This document shows positions 1 to 7,136 of a stretch of 64,000 bases of DNA, piece after piece; position 1 is the first letter of the stretch; each line of letters starts with the position of its first letter. Location of the stretch: NCBI GenBank assembly GCA_031425695.1, contig JANPJV010000076.1, forward strand, positions 1 to 64,000, read 5' to 3'. Both the position numbers and the translations under genes were made by a program. This stretch comes from JANPJV01 sp031425695 (GTDB lineage: Bacteria; Pseudomonadota; Gammaproteobacteria; Xanthomonadales; SZUA-5). The notes beneath the pieces were generated by a model that had not been told where the DNA came from, made no database searches, and saw nothing but the letters and a program-made list of their open reading frames with translations.

Positions 1-93
1 TTTGGACGTTTGCGGCTGGCTGATGCCGAGTGCAGTAGCCATCTGCTGTTGCGTCAACACGATGTCGGTCGTCAATGTCATGTCCTTATTCAT
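1..93 (-). CDS. Partial helix-turn-helix protein of the integrated element
   Basis: Only the first 31 codons lie in the window; the gene continues past the left edge. ATG at 93 overlaps the TGA of the upstream gene as ATGA, which suggests translational coupling; a second in-frame ATG lies at 81. The visible stretch LTQQQMATALGISQPQTSK has the spacing of a helix-turn-helix (QQQMATALGIS, then a turn and SQPQTSK). A DNA-binding regulator or a small-terminase-like packaging protein would both fit an element with integrase and primase. No function can be assigned from 31 residues. Confidence 0.45.
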   Translation of the reverse strand, partial: MNKDMTLTTDIVLTQQQMATALGISQPQTSK

Positions 94-371
94 TCACCAG
101 GGACGTGCTGTGCCAAGCCAGCGCTTGCGCTCCGGCGATCCTCTCCGCAGATGAGCTCCATAGGGTGCCCCCCGTTTTTGTCCGGGTCCCAGTAGCGACT
201 GTCTGCCGGCTGCGGGCGCAGATGGCGCAACCAGCCCGTGCTATCCGGTCGCCAAGGTGGCAGCAGCAGTGCAGGGTCTGGCAAGGTGACACGGGTGCTC
301 ACGGGCGTGGCCTCCATGGGCGTGGTCATGCGGCCGAGTCCATGCGGGGCGGGCGTTCGACTACTCACCAT
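90..371 (-). CDS. Small hypothetical protein of the element
   Basis: A 93-residue product with no family I recognise. Its start overlaps the end of the RepA-like ATPase gene by 11 bases and its stop forms ATGA with the next gene, so the reading frame fits a tightly packed operon. It is rich in Pro, Arg and Trp and has no membrane segment or signal peptide. An in-frame ATG at 329 is an alternative start. A competing frame at 86-292 exists on the same strand but lacks the coupled junctions. Confidence 0.45.
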   Translation of the reverse strand: MVSSRTPAPHGLGRMTTPMEATPVSTRVTLPDPALLLPPWRPDSTGWLRHLRPQPADSRYWDPDKNGGHPMELICGEDRRSASAGLAQHVPGE

Positions 372-1752
372 CGCGGGCCTTCCGGTAGTCGTCTGCGGGC
401 GTCTGCGTTAGTGCGTTAGTTGCGTTAGTCCCCCCCGTACCCCCTGTAAGTAACGCACCGCCACTAACGCGGCTATGCGTTACTGCGTTAGTTGCTGCGT
501 TAGTTCCAACTGACGCGCACTGACGCACTGACGCAGGTAGCCAGCGCTTGCGGTCGTTGCGGTAGGCGTCCTTGTATTCCTCGGACACGATCAGCCCAGC
601 ACGGTCGAGGAAGGTGATGGCACTCCAGAATCGGGACTTAGCATCCTTGGCGCCTCGGCCCTCGGCTTTCAGGTCGGCCGGCAGTTCTGGGTAGTTCCGC
701 AAGTAGTGCAAGGTGGTGGCGTTCCCGCCGCGCGTGTTGGGTACGATGTCGCCCGATGCATGCACCGCCTCTATGGCGCGGAGTACGTCGCTCGCATCCT
801 TGCTCAGGGTATCGGCCGGCTCTTCCGGCTCCGGATTGAATCGAGCCTTTGCCTGCGGAATCAGAACACCGTAGTCATTCCACGCGAGCGTTACCGGATC
901 GGCTTTCTTCCCGAGATTGAGCTTCTCGTGCATGAGTGTCGGCGAGCCGATCTCCGACTCCACCAGTGCGCTGCGGCTGCGCGCGCTGTTGTGCCAGGCG
1001 GTTGAGCCGCTGAAAGTGTTGCCCCTGCTGCCATTGCGCGCGGCGTGCTTGTCGATGTGCGCCAGCAGCAACAGACCGCAATCGTTCTCTCGTGCGATTC
1101 GCCCGAGCATGGCCTTCACGAACTTGCGTACTTGCTGGCGGTCGTTTTCGTTGCCGGCGAATCCGTCGCTGGCGTTGTCCACCACGATGAGGTCGCAGTT
1201 TTCCGCCGCTGCCGCCATGGCCATTTCGCCGAATGCGTTCGTCTCCAAGAGCACCGTTCCGTGCGCCGGATCGCGGTACTCGGTGGCGAGCGCGGCATCG
1301 TTGGCGCTGCCGTCCATGACGATGATGTTCGTCTCGACTGCGGACCATGGAAGGTCGAACGCCTCGACGATCCAGCGCAACACAAACTTGATGCGGGCGG
1401 CGCTGTCTTCGAGGGACACAATCAGCACGCGACCTTGCGTCACATGGCATTCGTTCCAGTCGCGGCCGGCGGCTACATGCGCGGCCCAGATAAGCGCCTG
1501 GTTGGTCTTGCCCGATCCACCATGGCCGCTCAGCAGGGACACATGTCCGCGTGGAATGTAGCGGTCCACGATGTACTCGACGGGATCAGTCCGGGCGTCG
1601 CGGAGCCCGAGCAATTCAACCCGGCTGAACGTCGGGGTGAACCCGCCAGTGGCCGGCGTCGGTTCGCCGTACGCCTTTCGCGTCGCGTCGCGCTGCTCGC
1701 GCTTCCATGCCTCTTCCCGTCGGATAGCGCGGTCCTCGATGGTCTCGCTCAC
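361..1752 (-). CDS. RepA-like AAA ATPase (AAA_25 type)
   Basis: A 463-residue cytoplasmic ATPase of the RepA/RecA-fold replicative helicase type found in plasmids, phage satellites and integrative elements. Walker A is GHGGSGKT at about residues 76-83. Walker B is LIVVDN at 188-193. A strand ending LLLLAHIDK at 227-235 fits the sensor/RecA-like core. The GTG start at 1752 overlaps the primase stop as GTGA, so the two are probably co-translated. Together with the CHC2 protein it likely forms the element's replication module. The C-terminal part, about residues 320-463, is low in recognisable motifs and rich in Ala, Thr and Asn near the end, where the DNA carries several direct repeats of GCGTTAGT (410-505). 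Confidence 0.8.
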   Translation of the reverse strand: MSETIEDRAIRREEAWKREQRDATRKAYGEPTPATGGFTPTFSRVELLGLRDARTDPVEYIVDRYIPRGHVSLLSGHGGSGKTNQALIWAAHVAAGRDWNECHVTQGRVLIVSLEDSAARIKFVLRWIVEAFDLPWSAVETNIIVMDGSANDAALATEYRDPAHGTVLLETNAFGEMAMAAAAENCDLIVVDNASDGFAGNENDRQQVRKFVKAMLGRIARENDCGLLLLAHIDKHAARNGSRGNTFSGSTAWHNSARSRSALVESEIGSPTLMHEKLNLGKKADPVTLAWNDYGVLIPQAKARFNPEPEEPADTLSKDASDVLRAIEAVHASGDIVPNTRGGNATTLHYLRNYPELPADLKAEGRGAKDAKSRFWSAITFLDRAGLIVSEEYKDAYRNDRKRWLPASVRQCASVGTNAATNAVTHSRVSGGALLTGGTGGTNATNALTQTPADDYRKARDGE

Positions 1753-2291
1753 ACGCGCCCCGCAATCGCAACACGCGCGTCTCGGATGCGTTCGCAGGCA
1801 ACGGCCAGGCGGTCATGGTCTGCGGTGTCGAGGATCTTGCCGCGCTCGATGTCGCCGGCAGCGATCAGGACGACGCGCGCCTCCAGGTCGAGCACGTTGC
1901 CCGCAGCCTTCAGCTTGGTGCGCAACGCCAGGGCGTGGAGCTCGCGGCGCTGCTCGGGTGTGCTGTCGAGCAGCCGACGCGGGAACAGATCGGCGAACGT
2001 CAAGCCCAACGCGGTGAGCACGTCGTGCGCAGAGCAGCCGGCGAAACAGTTCAGCAGGATGGCGCCCGAGTCGCCCATGCAGAGCGACAACGATGCAGTG
2101 CGGTCGGTGTGCGCGGGACAGCTCGCCATGTAGCCGGCGCCGTAGGGTTTGACGCGCTCCAGGCGGGTGAGAATCAGATCGATACTTGCCGGCTGCGCGA
2201 TTGTGGCGCTACCATTGTTGCTCGGAATGTTTGAAATCAGCGGCCGGCCCTTTGCAGAGGTGCCCGGCCGTTTTTCGTTAGGGCTTGCCAT
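1749..2291 (-). CDS. CHC2 zinc-finger primase-like protein
   Basis: A 180-residue protein with the DNA-primase zinc finger: C58-P-A-H61, then C82 and C86 in LNCFAGC, the usual C-x2-H...C-x3-C arrangement of CHC2 fingers, followed by the typical LGLTFADLF. It lacks the Toprim catalytic domain of a full DnaG, so it is either a short accessory primase or works with the adjoining RepA-like ATPase. ATG at 2291 is chosen because GGAGGG sits 8 nt upstream. A longer frame to 2480 would overlap the whole upstream gene. The stop overlaps the ATPase start by 4 bases. Confidence 0.75.
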   Translation of the reverse strand: MASPNEKRPGTSAKGRPLISNIPSNNGSATIAQPASIDLILTRLERVKPYGAGYMASCPAHTDRTASLSLCMGDSGAILLNCFAGCSAHDVLTALGLTFADLFPRRLLDSTPEQRRELHALALRTKLKAAGNVLDLEARVVLIAAGDIERGKILDTADHDRLAVACERIRDARVAIAGRV

Positions 2292-2535
2292 TGGCCAGGC
2301 CCTCCAGCACCGCAGCAGCCCGCGCACGCTGTGCAGCACGTTCGATGCCGTGCGCCTGGCAGGCGATAGCCTCGGCGTCTGCCGGATCGCGTGAGCGGTT
2401 GAAGCGTTCCACCATTTCGCTAAGCGTCTCGGCGCCTGCGCGCATCGACTCGATGTACTCGCCCGAACTCGGGCCAACAAGGTTTGCGTAGGTCGTCTGT
2501 GTTGCGTGGGATGCGAGCGAACCGGCGGTGCGCAT
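2278..2535 (-). CDS. Small hypothetical protein
   Basis: An 85-residue soluble protein, Ala- and Arg-rich, probably helical. The ATG at 2535 overlaps the stop of the AlpA-like gene as TGATG, and GAAGGTGA lies just upstream, which favours this start over the longer frame from 2586. It ends 14 bases inside the primase gene. No family recognised; its place between an AlpA-like regulator and a primase suggests an accessory replication or regulatory role. Confidence 0.5.
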   Translation of the reverse strand: MRTAGSLASHATQTTYANLVGPSSGEYIESMRAGAETLSEMVERFNRSRDPADAEAIACQAHGIERAAQRARAAAVLEGLANGKP

Positions 2536-2747
2536 CACACCGTCACCTTCGGCGTACGCGATGCCGCAATGCGCTCCGCCATCCATGCATCGACTTCCGA
2601 TTCAATCCAGGCAATGCGACGTTCGCCCAGCAATACTCGTTTCGGGAATTTGTCTTCCGCCTCTAACTGGCGGATGCGTTCACGCTTCAGCGGAACGCGA
2701 CGTTCCAGCTCGAAGCGGTCAATCAATCTCTGTACGGCAGCGGTCAT
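2535..2747 (-). CDS. AlpA-family regulator / excisionase-like protein
   Basis: A 70-residue MerR-like winged-helix protein. The pattern KRERIRQLEAEDKFPKR, then RRIAWIESEVDAWM, is the classic AlpA signature: a recognition helix, a wing and a tryptophan-containing final helix. AlpA relatives activate integrase or excision genes in P4-like and CP4-57-like elements. ATG at 2747 has AAGGAG 8 nt upstream; the longer frame to 2828 adds residues read from the promoter region and is rejected. It is probably the first gene of the replication operon. Confidence 0.75.
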   Translation of the reverse strand: MTAAVQRLIDRFELERRVPLKRERIRQLEAEDKFPKRVLLGERRIAWIESEVDAWMAERIAASRTPKVTV

Positions 2748-2774
2748 TACGGTGACTCCTTGGGTGGCGCTGGC

Positions 2775-2788
2775 ATTGTCAAGACAAT
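2775..2788. promoter_or_regulatory. Inverted repeat, candidate operator/promoter of the AlpA operon
   Basis: ATTGTC-AA-GACAAT, 6-bp arms around a 2-bp centre, about 28 bp upstream of the AlpA-like start. On the minus strand it contains TTGACA, a consensus -35 hexamer, but no good -10 follows. An operator for the AlpA-like protein or an element repressor is the simplest reading. Confidence 0.4.
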
Positions 2789-2811
2789 CAGTTGGCCTGT
2801 GTGTAGCGAAG

Positions 2812-2895
2812 TTATCCACAGGTTCCACGCATGCATCGCTTTGATTTAAATGAAATTAGTACCGTGGAACACAATATGTGGAACATCGTGGAACA
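2812..2895. other. Origin-like region: DnaA box plus iteron-like repeats
   Basis: TTATCCACA at 2812-2820 is a perfect DnaA box. It is followed by an inverted copy of CGTGGAAC (2822-2829), an AT-rich stretch (about 2838-2862) and three direct copies of [CT]GTGGAAC at 2863, 2877 and 2887. The sites lie just upstream of the AlpA, primase and ATPase genes, as expected for an element origin. The repeats could instead be operator sites of a repressor. Confidence 0.45.
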
Positions 2896-2940
2896 ACTGC
2901 AGTGGTGCTCACTGGTCCCCATGGTGCCCACTGGGTGTGT

Positions 2941-3588
2941 CTATGTCTTCGTATTGGAAATTTTCGGAAGTTGTTGGAAATCGACGCGCTTTACCAACTC
3001 GAACGCCTCGCCAAGTCGGGTCTTGATCGTGTTCTTGGAAAGCGGCGCGTCGGCGGCTTTGCACCACTCAATCAGGAGCTTCGCGATCGGATCTATCGGC
3101 CGGCGCGGGTCAATTCCGGCCGCTTGAGCCAGTACGCCAATGAGGCGGAGCATTCCTTCGCGCAACCGCGCGTCGATTTTGTCGGCGAGCAGGTTCATTG
3201 CCTCCGCATCGACGAACACGCTTTCAAATGCCACTGGCTCCGATCCGACCAGCCAATAGATGTCATCTGGCGCGCTCTCGCGCCATAGCAGCAGTTCACA
3301 CCGCTGCATTGGTTCCGGCCATCGGAGTGCAAACTTTTGGGCCTCGACGCGGTACAGACGGTAATAACCGGCGAGGTCTAATTTGCGATCAGCAGTAAAT
3401 TGCGCTGGCGGTCCTTCTGGCTCTCTTTCCAGAAGTTTTCGGTGTCCCTCCCTGCACAGCTCGGCGCTCCAGCTGTCGCACTTGACGGCAATCGGCAGCT
3501 CGAATTCATCGGCTGTCGCTGCCTCGACAAGCGCAGCAACAGACAAGCCCATCTGCTTGGCAGCATCGGCCAACGGCAACCATTTCAT
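2941..3588 (-). CDS. Hypothetical protein of the integrated element
   Basis: A 215-residue soluble protein I do not recognise. The N terminus (LPLADAAKQMGLSVAALVEA) looks like a small helix-turn-helix and the rest is mixed alpha/beta without catalytic motifs. ATG at 3588 is preferred because GGGAG lies 8 nt upstream; a GTG at 3597 is possible. It reads away from the origin-like stretch toward the same side as the replication genes. Proteins of this kind are common cargo in satellites near the integrase. Confidence 0.55.
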   Translation of the reverse strand: MKWLPLADAAKQMGLSVAALVEAATADEFELPIAVKCDSWSAELCREGHRKLLEREPEGPPAQFTADRKLDLAGYYRLYRVEAQKFALRWPEPMQRCELLLWRESAPDDIYWLVGSEPVAFESVFVDAEAMNLLADKIDARLREGMLRLIGVLAQAAGIDPRRPIDPIAKLLIEWCKAADAPLSKNTIKTRLGEAFELVKRVDFQQLPKISNTKT

Positions 3589-3674
3589 TGCGCTCACTCC
3601 CAGCTTGGGGACGGATTGCCCGTCCCATTACCGCCTATTGTCAGCCCGCCAGTAATGGCTGGGCCACGCGACAA

Positions 3675-3866
3675 CTACGCCAGGCGCAACCGCGTCCCGG
3701 CATGCGTGGCCACGACGCAGCCAGCCTCCCGGAGCTTGAGCAGGGCGTTGCTGACGGTGCCTATCGGCGTCGGGTGTAGAGCGGCATAGAGCGCGCGGTC
3801 TTCGATCTCGCCAGCGCGCAGGGCGGCCAGGATGCGGGCTTGCAGTGGCGTAGGCTTGGCGGTCAT
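3675..3866 (-). CDS. Small winged-helix DNA-binding protein
   Basis: A 63-residue protein with the layout of a minimal winged helix: LQARILAALRAGEIEDRALYAAL, then TVSNALLKLREAGCVVA as recognition helix, and THAGTRLRL as wing. It is probably a repressor or copy-control protein of the element. Its ATG shares a base with the stop of the upstream gene (TAATG), so translation is coupled. Confidence 0.55.
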   Translation of the reverse strand: MTAKPTPLQARILAALRAGEIEDRALYAALHPTPIGTVSNALLKLREAGCVVATHAGTRLRLA

Positions 3867-4360
3867 TACTGATCGCCCGCCACAAGCTCGTTGTAGTGCT
3901 CGCTGTCGTAGAACTTTTTGGACCGCGCGAGGCTGGACGCGACCAGTGCGTCTATGTCCAGGCGGGTTGCGGCGCCGATGAGCGCATCGACCAGCACGTC
4001 ACGGAAGCCAACGGCGGCGCCCCGCCTGGGGTCGTTTGGGTTGTTCTTGGACAGCACCGCAAGCACCACTTCAATGACAGAGGCGACGCTGGTGTGCGTG
4101 CCAAATGAGCCCTGGAATTTGCACCACTTCAGAAACTCATGGGCGGCATGGGTGCCGACAAGGTTGCCGACGCCGTAGTTATCGCCCTGCGGCATTTCGG
4201 GGACGAACTTCAGCCCGCGTTCGCCCTGATCCATGAAGCTCAGGTACTCGATGCCGGGCGGCATCATGCGGAAGTGGTGCTCGCGGACGGCGAAAAGCTC
4301 GTCGGCCGGCTTGTCGTCATTCGTGACGGACGCAGCGGTGCTATCGTTTCGAGTTGTCAT
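3866..4360 (-). CDS. Hypothetical protein coupled to the winged-helix gene
   Basis: A 164-residue soluble protein with no family I recognise and no membrane segment. It begins with a polar Thr/Ser/Asp-rich stretch of about 20 residues, then a folded-looking region with several aromatic residues (FRMMPPGIEYLSFM). It is the first gene after the integrase, whose stop lies 68 bp downstream of this gene's start. Its stop overlaps the next start as TAATG. Confidence 0.5.
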   Translation of the reverse strand: MTTRNDSTAASVTNDDKPADELFAVREHHFRMMPPGIEYLSFMDQGERGLKFVPEMPQGDNYGVGNLVGTHAAHEFLKWCKFQGSFGTHTSVASVIEVVLAVLSKNNPNDPRRGAAVGFRDVLVDALIGAATRLDIDALVASSLARSKKFYDSEHYNELVAGDQ

Positions 4361-4428
4361 GATCGCCTACTCCAAGTGGGCGGTTGTGGAAGTCGTCGCC
4401 GGGTGCTGGTAACACTCGGCGGCGGCGC

Positions 4429-5733
4429 TTAACCCGCGATATGCGGGGATTTCTTTAGGTTCGTGACGTTCGCTCCAGATGCAGGCACGACAGCGAGGAA
4501 GCCGGACCACGCCTCCATCAGTTGCCGGCGCTTGGCCAGTAGGTCACCACGGCGATACGCCGCCTCAACCTTGCTCTTGATTGCGTGCGCGAGCGCCATT
4601 TCGATGACGTCGCTGGTAAAGCTTGTGCGCTCGGCCGCCCAGTCTCGGAAAGACGAACGGAACCCGTGAACGGTGAGCTCCGTGAATCCCATATCGGTCT
4701 GCAGCAACTTGCGCGCACTCTCGGGGTTCATGTGCGTGCGTCCGCGCTGGCCAGGGAATAGGAACGCGCCTTTCTTGGGCAGCTCGCCGAGCATTTTCAG
4801 TGCCGGCTTGGAGAGCACTACGCGATGCTCGCGATTGGCCTTCATGCGCTCGGGCGGAATCGTCCACACGCCGCCGTCCAAGTCGAACTCCGACCAGCGC
4901 GCGGCGGCCGCTTCGCCCACGCGGGTCACGCAGAGAATGACCAGCTCGAGCAGGCGGGCACTGAACCCGACGCGGGCCCGCAGTAGCGCCATGAAGGCCG
5001 GGAGATCGGTGTAGGCCATGGCGGCCTGATGGGTCACCTTGCTGACCTTGGATTTCTCCGGCAGCAGCACGTCCAGGTGGCCGCGCAGGCGTGCCGGGTT
5101 GTCGCCGAAACGGAACTCACGAGCGGTCGCCCAATCGAGCACAGCCTCTATGCGCTGGCGCACGCGGCTGGCCGTCTCGGTCTTGGTCTTCCAGATTTCC
5201 TGCAGTGCCTTGACTACGAGCGCCGTGCTGACGTCCTGGACCGGGAGCGGCAGCAGGTCGGCGGCGTAGGTGTCGAGTGTCGAGCGCCATTGCGCCCGGT
5301 GCTTCGCATTGCGCCAGGTCGATTCGTGCGCCTCGATGTACTTTTCAGCGCACTGGCCGAACGTCATCAGCTTGGCCTTCGCGAGCTTGGCGTCGGTGCG
5401 GGCCTGTTTCTTCTCGTCACCCGGGTCGCGACCTTCTCGCAGCACCAAGCGGAGTTTGTCGGCGTCCTCGCGAGCTTTCTTCAGCGGTACGTCATCGAGT
5501 GAACCGAGCCCTATTTCACGCACGCGGCCGTCTCGGCGATCGCGGTAGCGGAACAGCCAAGACTTTGTCACATGACCCACTTCGGACGCCGAAGCGGCGA
5601 CGTTGAGCACCAGATTGCCGCCGTCGGCATACCTGCCCGGAAGATTCAAATTTCGAATCATCAACGGACTAAGGCGATCTCTGATGCGCTTCGGCACGTT
5701 CCCCCACATCCTTACCTGCACTGCTTCCCACAC
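4429..5733 (-). CDS. int: P4-type tyrosine recombinase (integrase)
   Basis: A 434-residue site-specific recombinase. The N-terminal DUF4102-like arm-binding domain includes GRYADGGNLVLNV; the catalytic domain carries R271 (CVTRVGEA), H356-x2-R359 (HGFRSSFRDW), H383 and the nucleophile Y393 (AAYRRGDLLAKRRQLM). Length and order are typical of P4-like integrases that use tRNA 3' ends. It stands at the right end of the element, reading inward from the palindrome at 5883-5935. The start is uncertain: 5733 or the ATG at 5709 both fit. All catalytic residues are present, so the enzyme should be active. Confidence 0.9.
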   Translation of the reverse strand: MWEAVQVRMWGNVPKRIRDRLSPLMIRNLNLPGRYADGGNLVLNVAASASEVGHVTKSWLFRYRDRRDGRVREIGLGSLDDVPLKKAREDADKLRLVLREGRDPGDEKKQARTDAKLAKAKLMTFGQCAEKYIEAHESTWRNAKHRAQWRSTLDTYAADLLPLPVQDVSTALVVKALQEIWKTKTETASRVRQRIEAVLDWATAREFRFGDNPARLRGHLDVLLPEKSKVSKVTHQAAMAYTDLPAFMALLRARVGFSARLLELVILCVTRVGEAAAARWSEFDLDGGVWTIPPERMKANREHRVVLSKPALKMLGELPKKGAFLFPGQRGRTHMNPESARKLLQTDMGFTELTVHGFRSSFRDWAAERTSFTSDVIEMALAHAIKSKVEAAYRRGDLLAKRRQLMEAWSGFLAVVPASGANVTNLKKSPHIAG

Positions 5734-5882
5734 AAATTACGCTGGTTTCAGATGGGCGTCAATGGGGCGCGTTGGCGCGAGTGCTAGCGGTAGCAAACAG
5801 AAATGTAGCCATGACAGCTAGTTACGGTGCGGGTTGTGTGGGTTTTAGTGGTCGCCAGTGGGCAAAAGATTAGGCGGACACC

Positions 5883-5935
5883 CTCTCCGCCAATAAAACA
5901 GCCGCCCGATGGGCGGCTTTTTTATTGGCGGAGAG
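5883..5935. terminator. 53-bp palindrome with terminator core; possible attachment site
   Basis: Two 25-nt arms, with one mismatch, flank a GAT loop. The core GCCGCCC-GAT-GGGCGGC followed by T6 is a rho-independent terminator on the plus strand, and A-rich left flank makes it bidirectional. The left arm starts with CTCTCCGCCA, which resembles the 3' end of serine tRNAs, as expected for a tRNA-derived att core at the integrase end. No intact tRNA is readable here; it would lie beyond the left edge. Confidence 0.6.
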
Positions 5936-6170
5936 CGTGATTTTCGATCGCTTTGCGCGCGCAGCGCGCAATCGAATCGAACGCACGTCGGCTACGCCCA
6001 CGGGCCGGATGAGAACGTTCGGCGCACGGGTATCCAAACGAAGGAATGCCGAAGAGCGCGAGCACGGCGCAGCCGCGCGCAGCCCGCAGGGCATGGGCCA
6101 TGGATGGCCATGCAATCCTACCCATCCGAAAACTCCTTCCCTACGGCTGTCCATATCGAAAGGCAGGCCG
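5936..6170. other. Non-coding stretch right of the element
   Basis: Together with 5734-5882 this makes about 380 bp without a supported gene. Open frames here have poor codon structure and no ribosome-binding site. Apart from the palindrome I see no RNA gene or repeat. Confidence 0.5.
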
Positions 6171-6911
6171 CTACTCGACTGGATAAACCGCCGCAATGGC
6201 GCAGCCGTAGCGGTCCGCCGGCGTTTCAAAGCGTCCGGCCCTGTCGGCGTCGGTGGCTGAGGACAACACCGCCACATCCCCGGGGTGCCCGCATACGAGG
6301 TCGAGCCCGACACCCGAACGCAGGGTCAGCGAGGACTGGTATGAGACCTGAGGGCAGGAATTCGCAAACTCGATCCGATAGCGGCTGTTTCCGCCCGATC
6401 GCCGTTTACCGGTCTCCACGACGATGCCGGAGCCGTCCTCCGACCAGCCCCGGACTTGGCTCGGGCGCAAACAGTAGTCGTACGAGCCGCGAAAAGTTTG
6501 TTTGTCCGAGCGTTTGCCGACGGCTTCGACCGGCGCCAGCAGTTGCGCTTCAGCCAACTTGGCGTCGGCGCTCCGGGCAAGGCTTGCGTACTCACGTGTA
6601 GTCAGTGTCCGCACTGCGAAGATCGGGCAAAGCTCGGTTCGCGTTCTGACGAACTCGCGTGGCCCGCCGCAAACCCATCCGTGCGTCGCCAGGAACGCGG
6701 CGTCGGTGGCCGCATCCGGACACGCACCTCCAAATTGCACCTGATGGCGCGACGTCTCTGTAGCCACCAGCAGCCGGTCCGGCGTCAGCTGGCGAACGCT
6801 CGAAACCTCGCGTGCATCCAGGCATTCCGCATCGGGCGCAGGCATGCGCTCGGGCACCTCAGCTGCGGCGGCGTGGATCCAGGCGAGTGCGACCATCGAT
6901 AACGAATTCAT
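6171..6911 (-). CDS. Secreted hypothetical protein with two similar Cys-containing halves
   Basis: A 246-residue protein with a signal peptide (MNSLSMVALAWIHAAAA, cleavage likely after AAAA). The mature part shows two similar halves: each has a Cys near its start, a beta-rich stretch (RHQVQFGGACPDA; SRYRIEFANSCPQ) and a WVCGGP or LVCGHPGD motif. This resembles the DUF6491-type secreted proteins of Lysobacterales. Cysteines probably form disulphides in the periplasm. AGGAG lies 6 nt upstream of ATG 6911. It is divergent from hemN; no functional link is evident. Confidence 0.65.
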   Translation of the reverse strand: MNSLSMVALAWIHAAAAEVPERMPAPDAECLDAREVSSVRQLTPDRLLVATETSRHQVQFGGACPDAATDAAFLATHGWVCGGPREFVRTRTELCPIFAVRTLTTREYASLARSADAKLAEAQLLAPVEAVGKRSDKQTFRGSYDYCLRPSQVRGWSEDGSGIVVETGKRRSGGNSRYRIEFANSCPQVSYQSSLTLRSGVGLDLVCGHPGDVAVLSSATDADRAGRFETPADRYGCAIAAVYPVE

Positions 6912-7088
6912 TGGGGCTCCTGAATTTTGAATGGGCCAGTGGGACACGGGGCATCACTGTTTAGCTCGTCGGAAGGCGTTGGCATCGATCAAGACAGCAG
7001 AGCAGGGACATCGGCAGAACGTAGCTCGTTCATGTTCGGCTCGAGCCTACATACGTGAATTGAAGGGAGAGCATCGGAATGCTTCCCT

Positions 7089-7102
7089 TTGACGCAGATC
7101 AA
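7089..7102. promoter_or_regulatory. FNR/ANR box of hemN
   Basis: TTGACGCAGATCAA matches TTGAY-N4-ATCAA fully. If the centre (7095.5) is at -41.5, transcription would begin at 7137, exactly the hemN ATG. Confidence 0.8.
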
Positions 7103-7136
7103 GACGCGCCCAGCATCAGCGGGCCACACTGCCCGC

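Noticed and set aside
86..292. Alternative minus frame at the left edge
   Set aside because: The overlapping frame 90-371 has coupled junctions with both neighbours, this one does not.
5800..5892. Intact tRNA gene before the palindrome
   Set aside because: Only the last bases resemble a tRNA 3' end; no acceptor 5' strand, anticodon arm or T arm can be folded.
7089..7136. Longer hemN start at TTG 7089
   Set aside because: The TTG is part of the FNR box, which would then lie inside the coding region; the HemN family aligns from the ATG at 7137.
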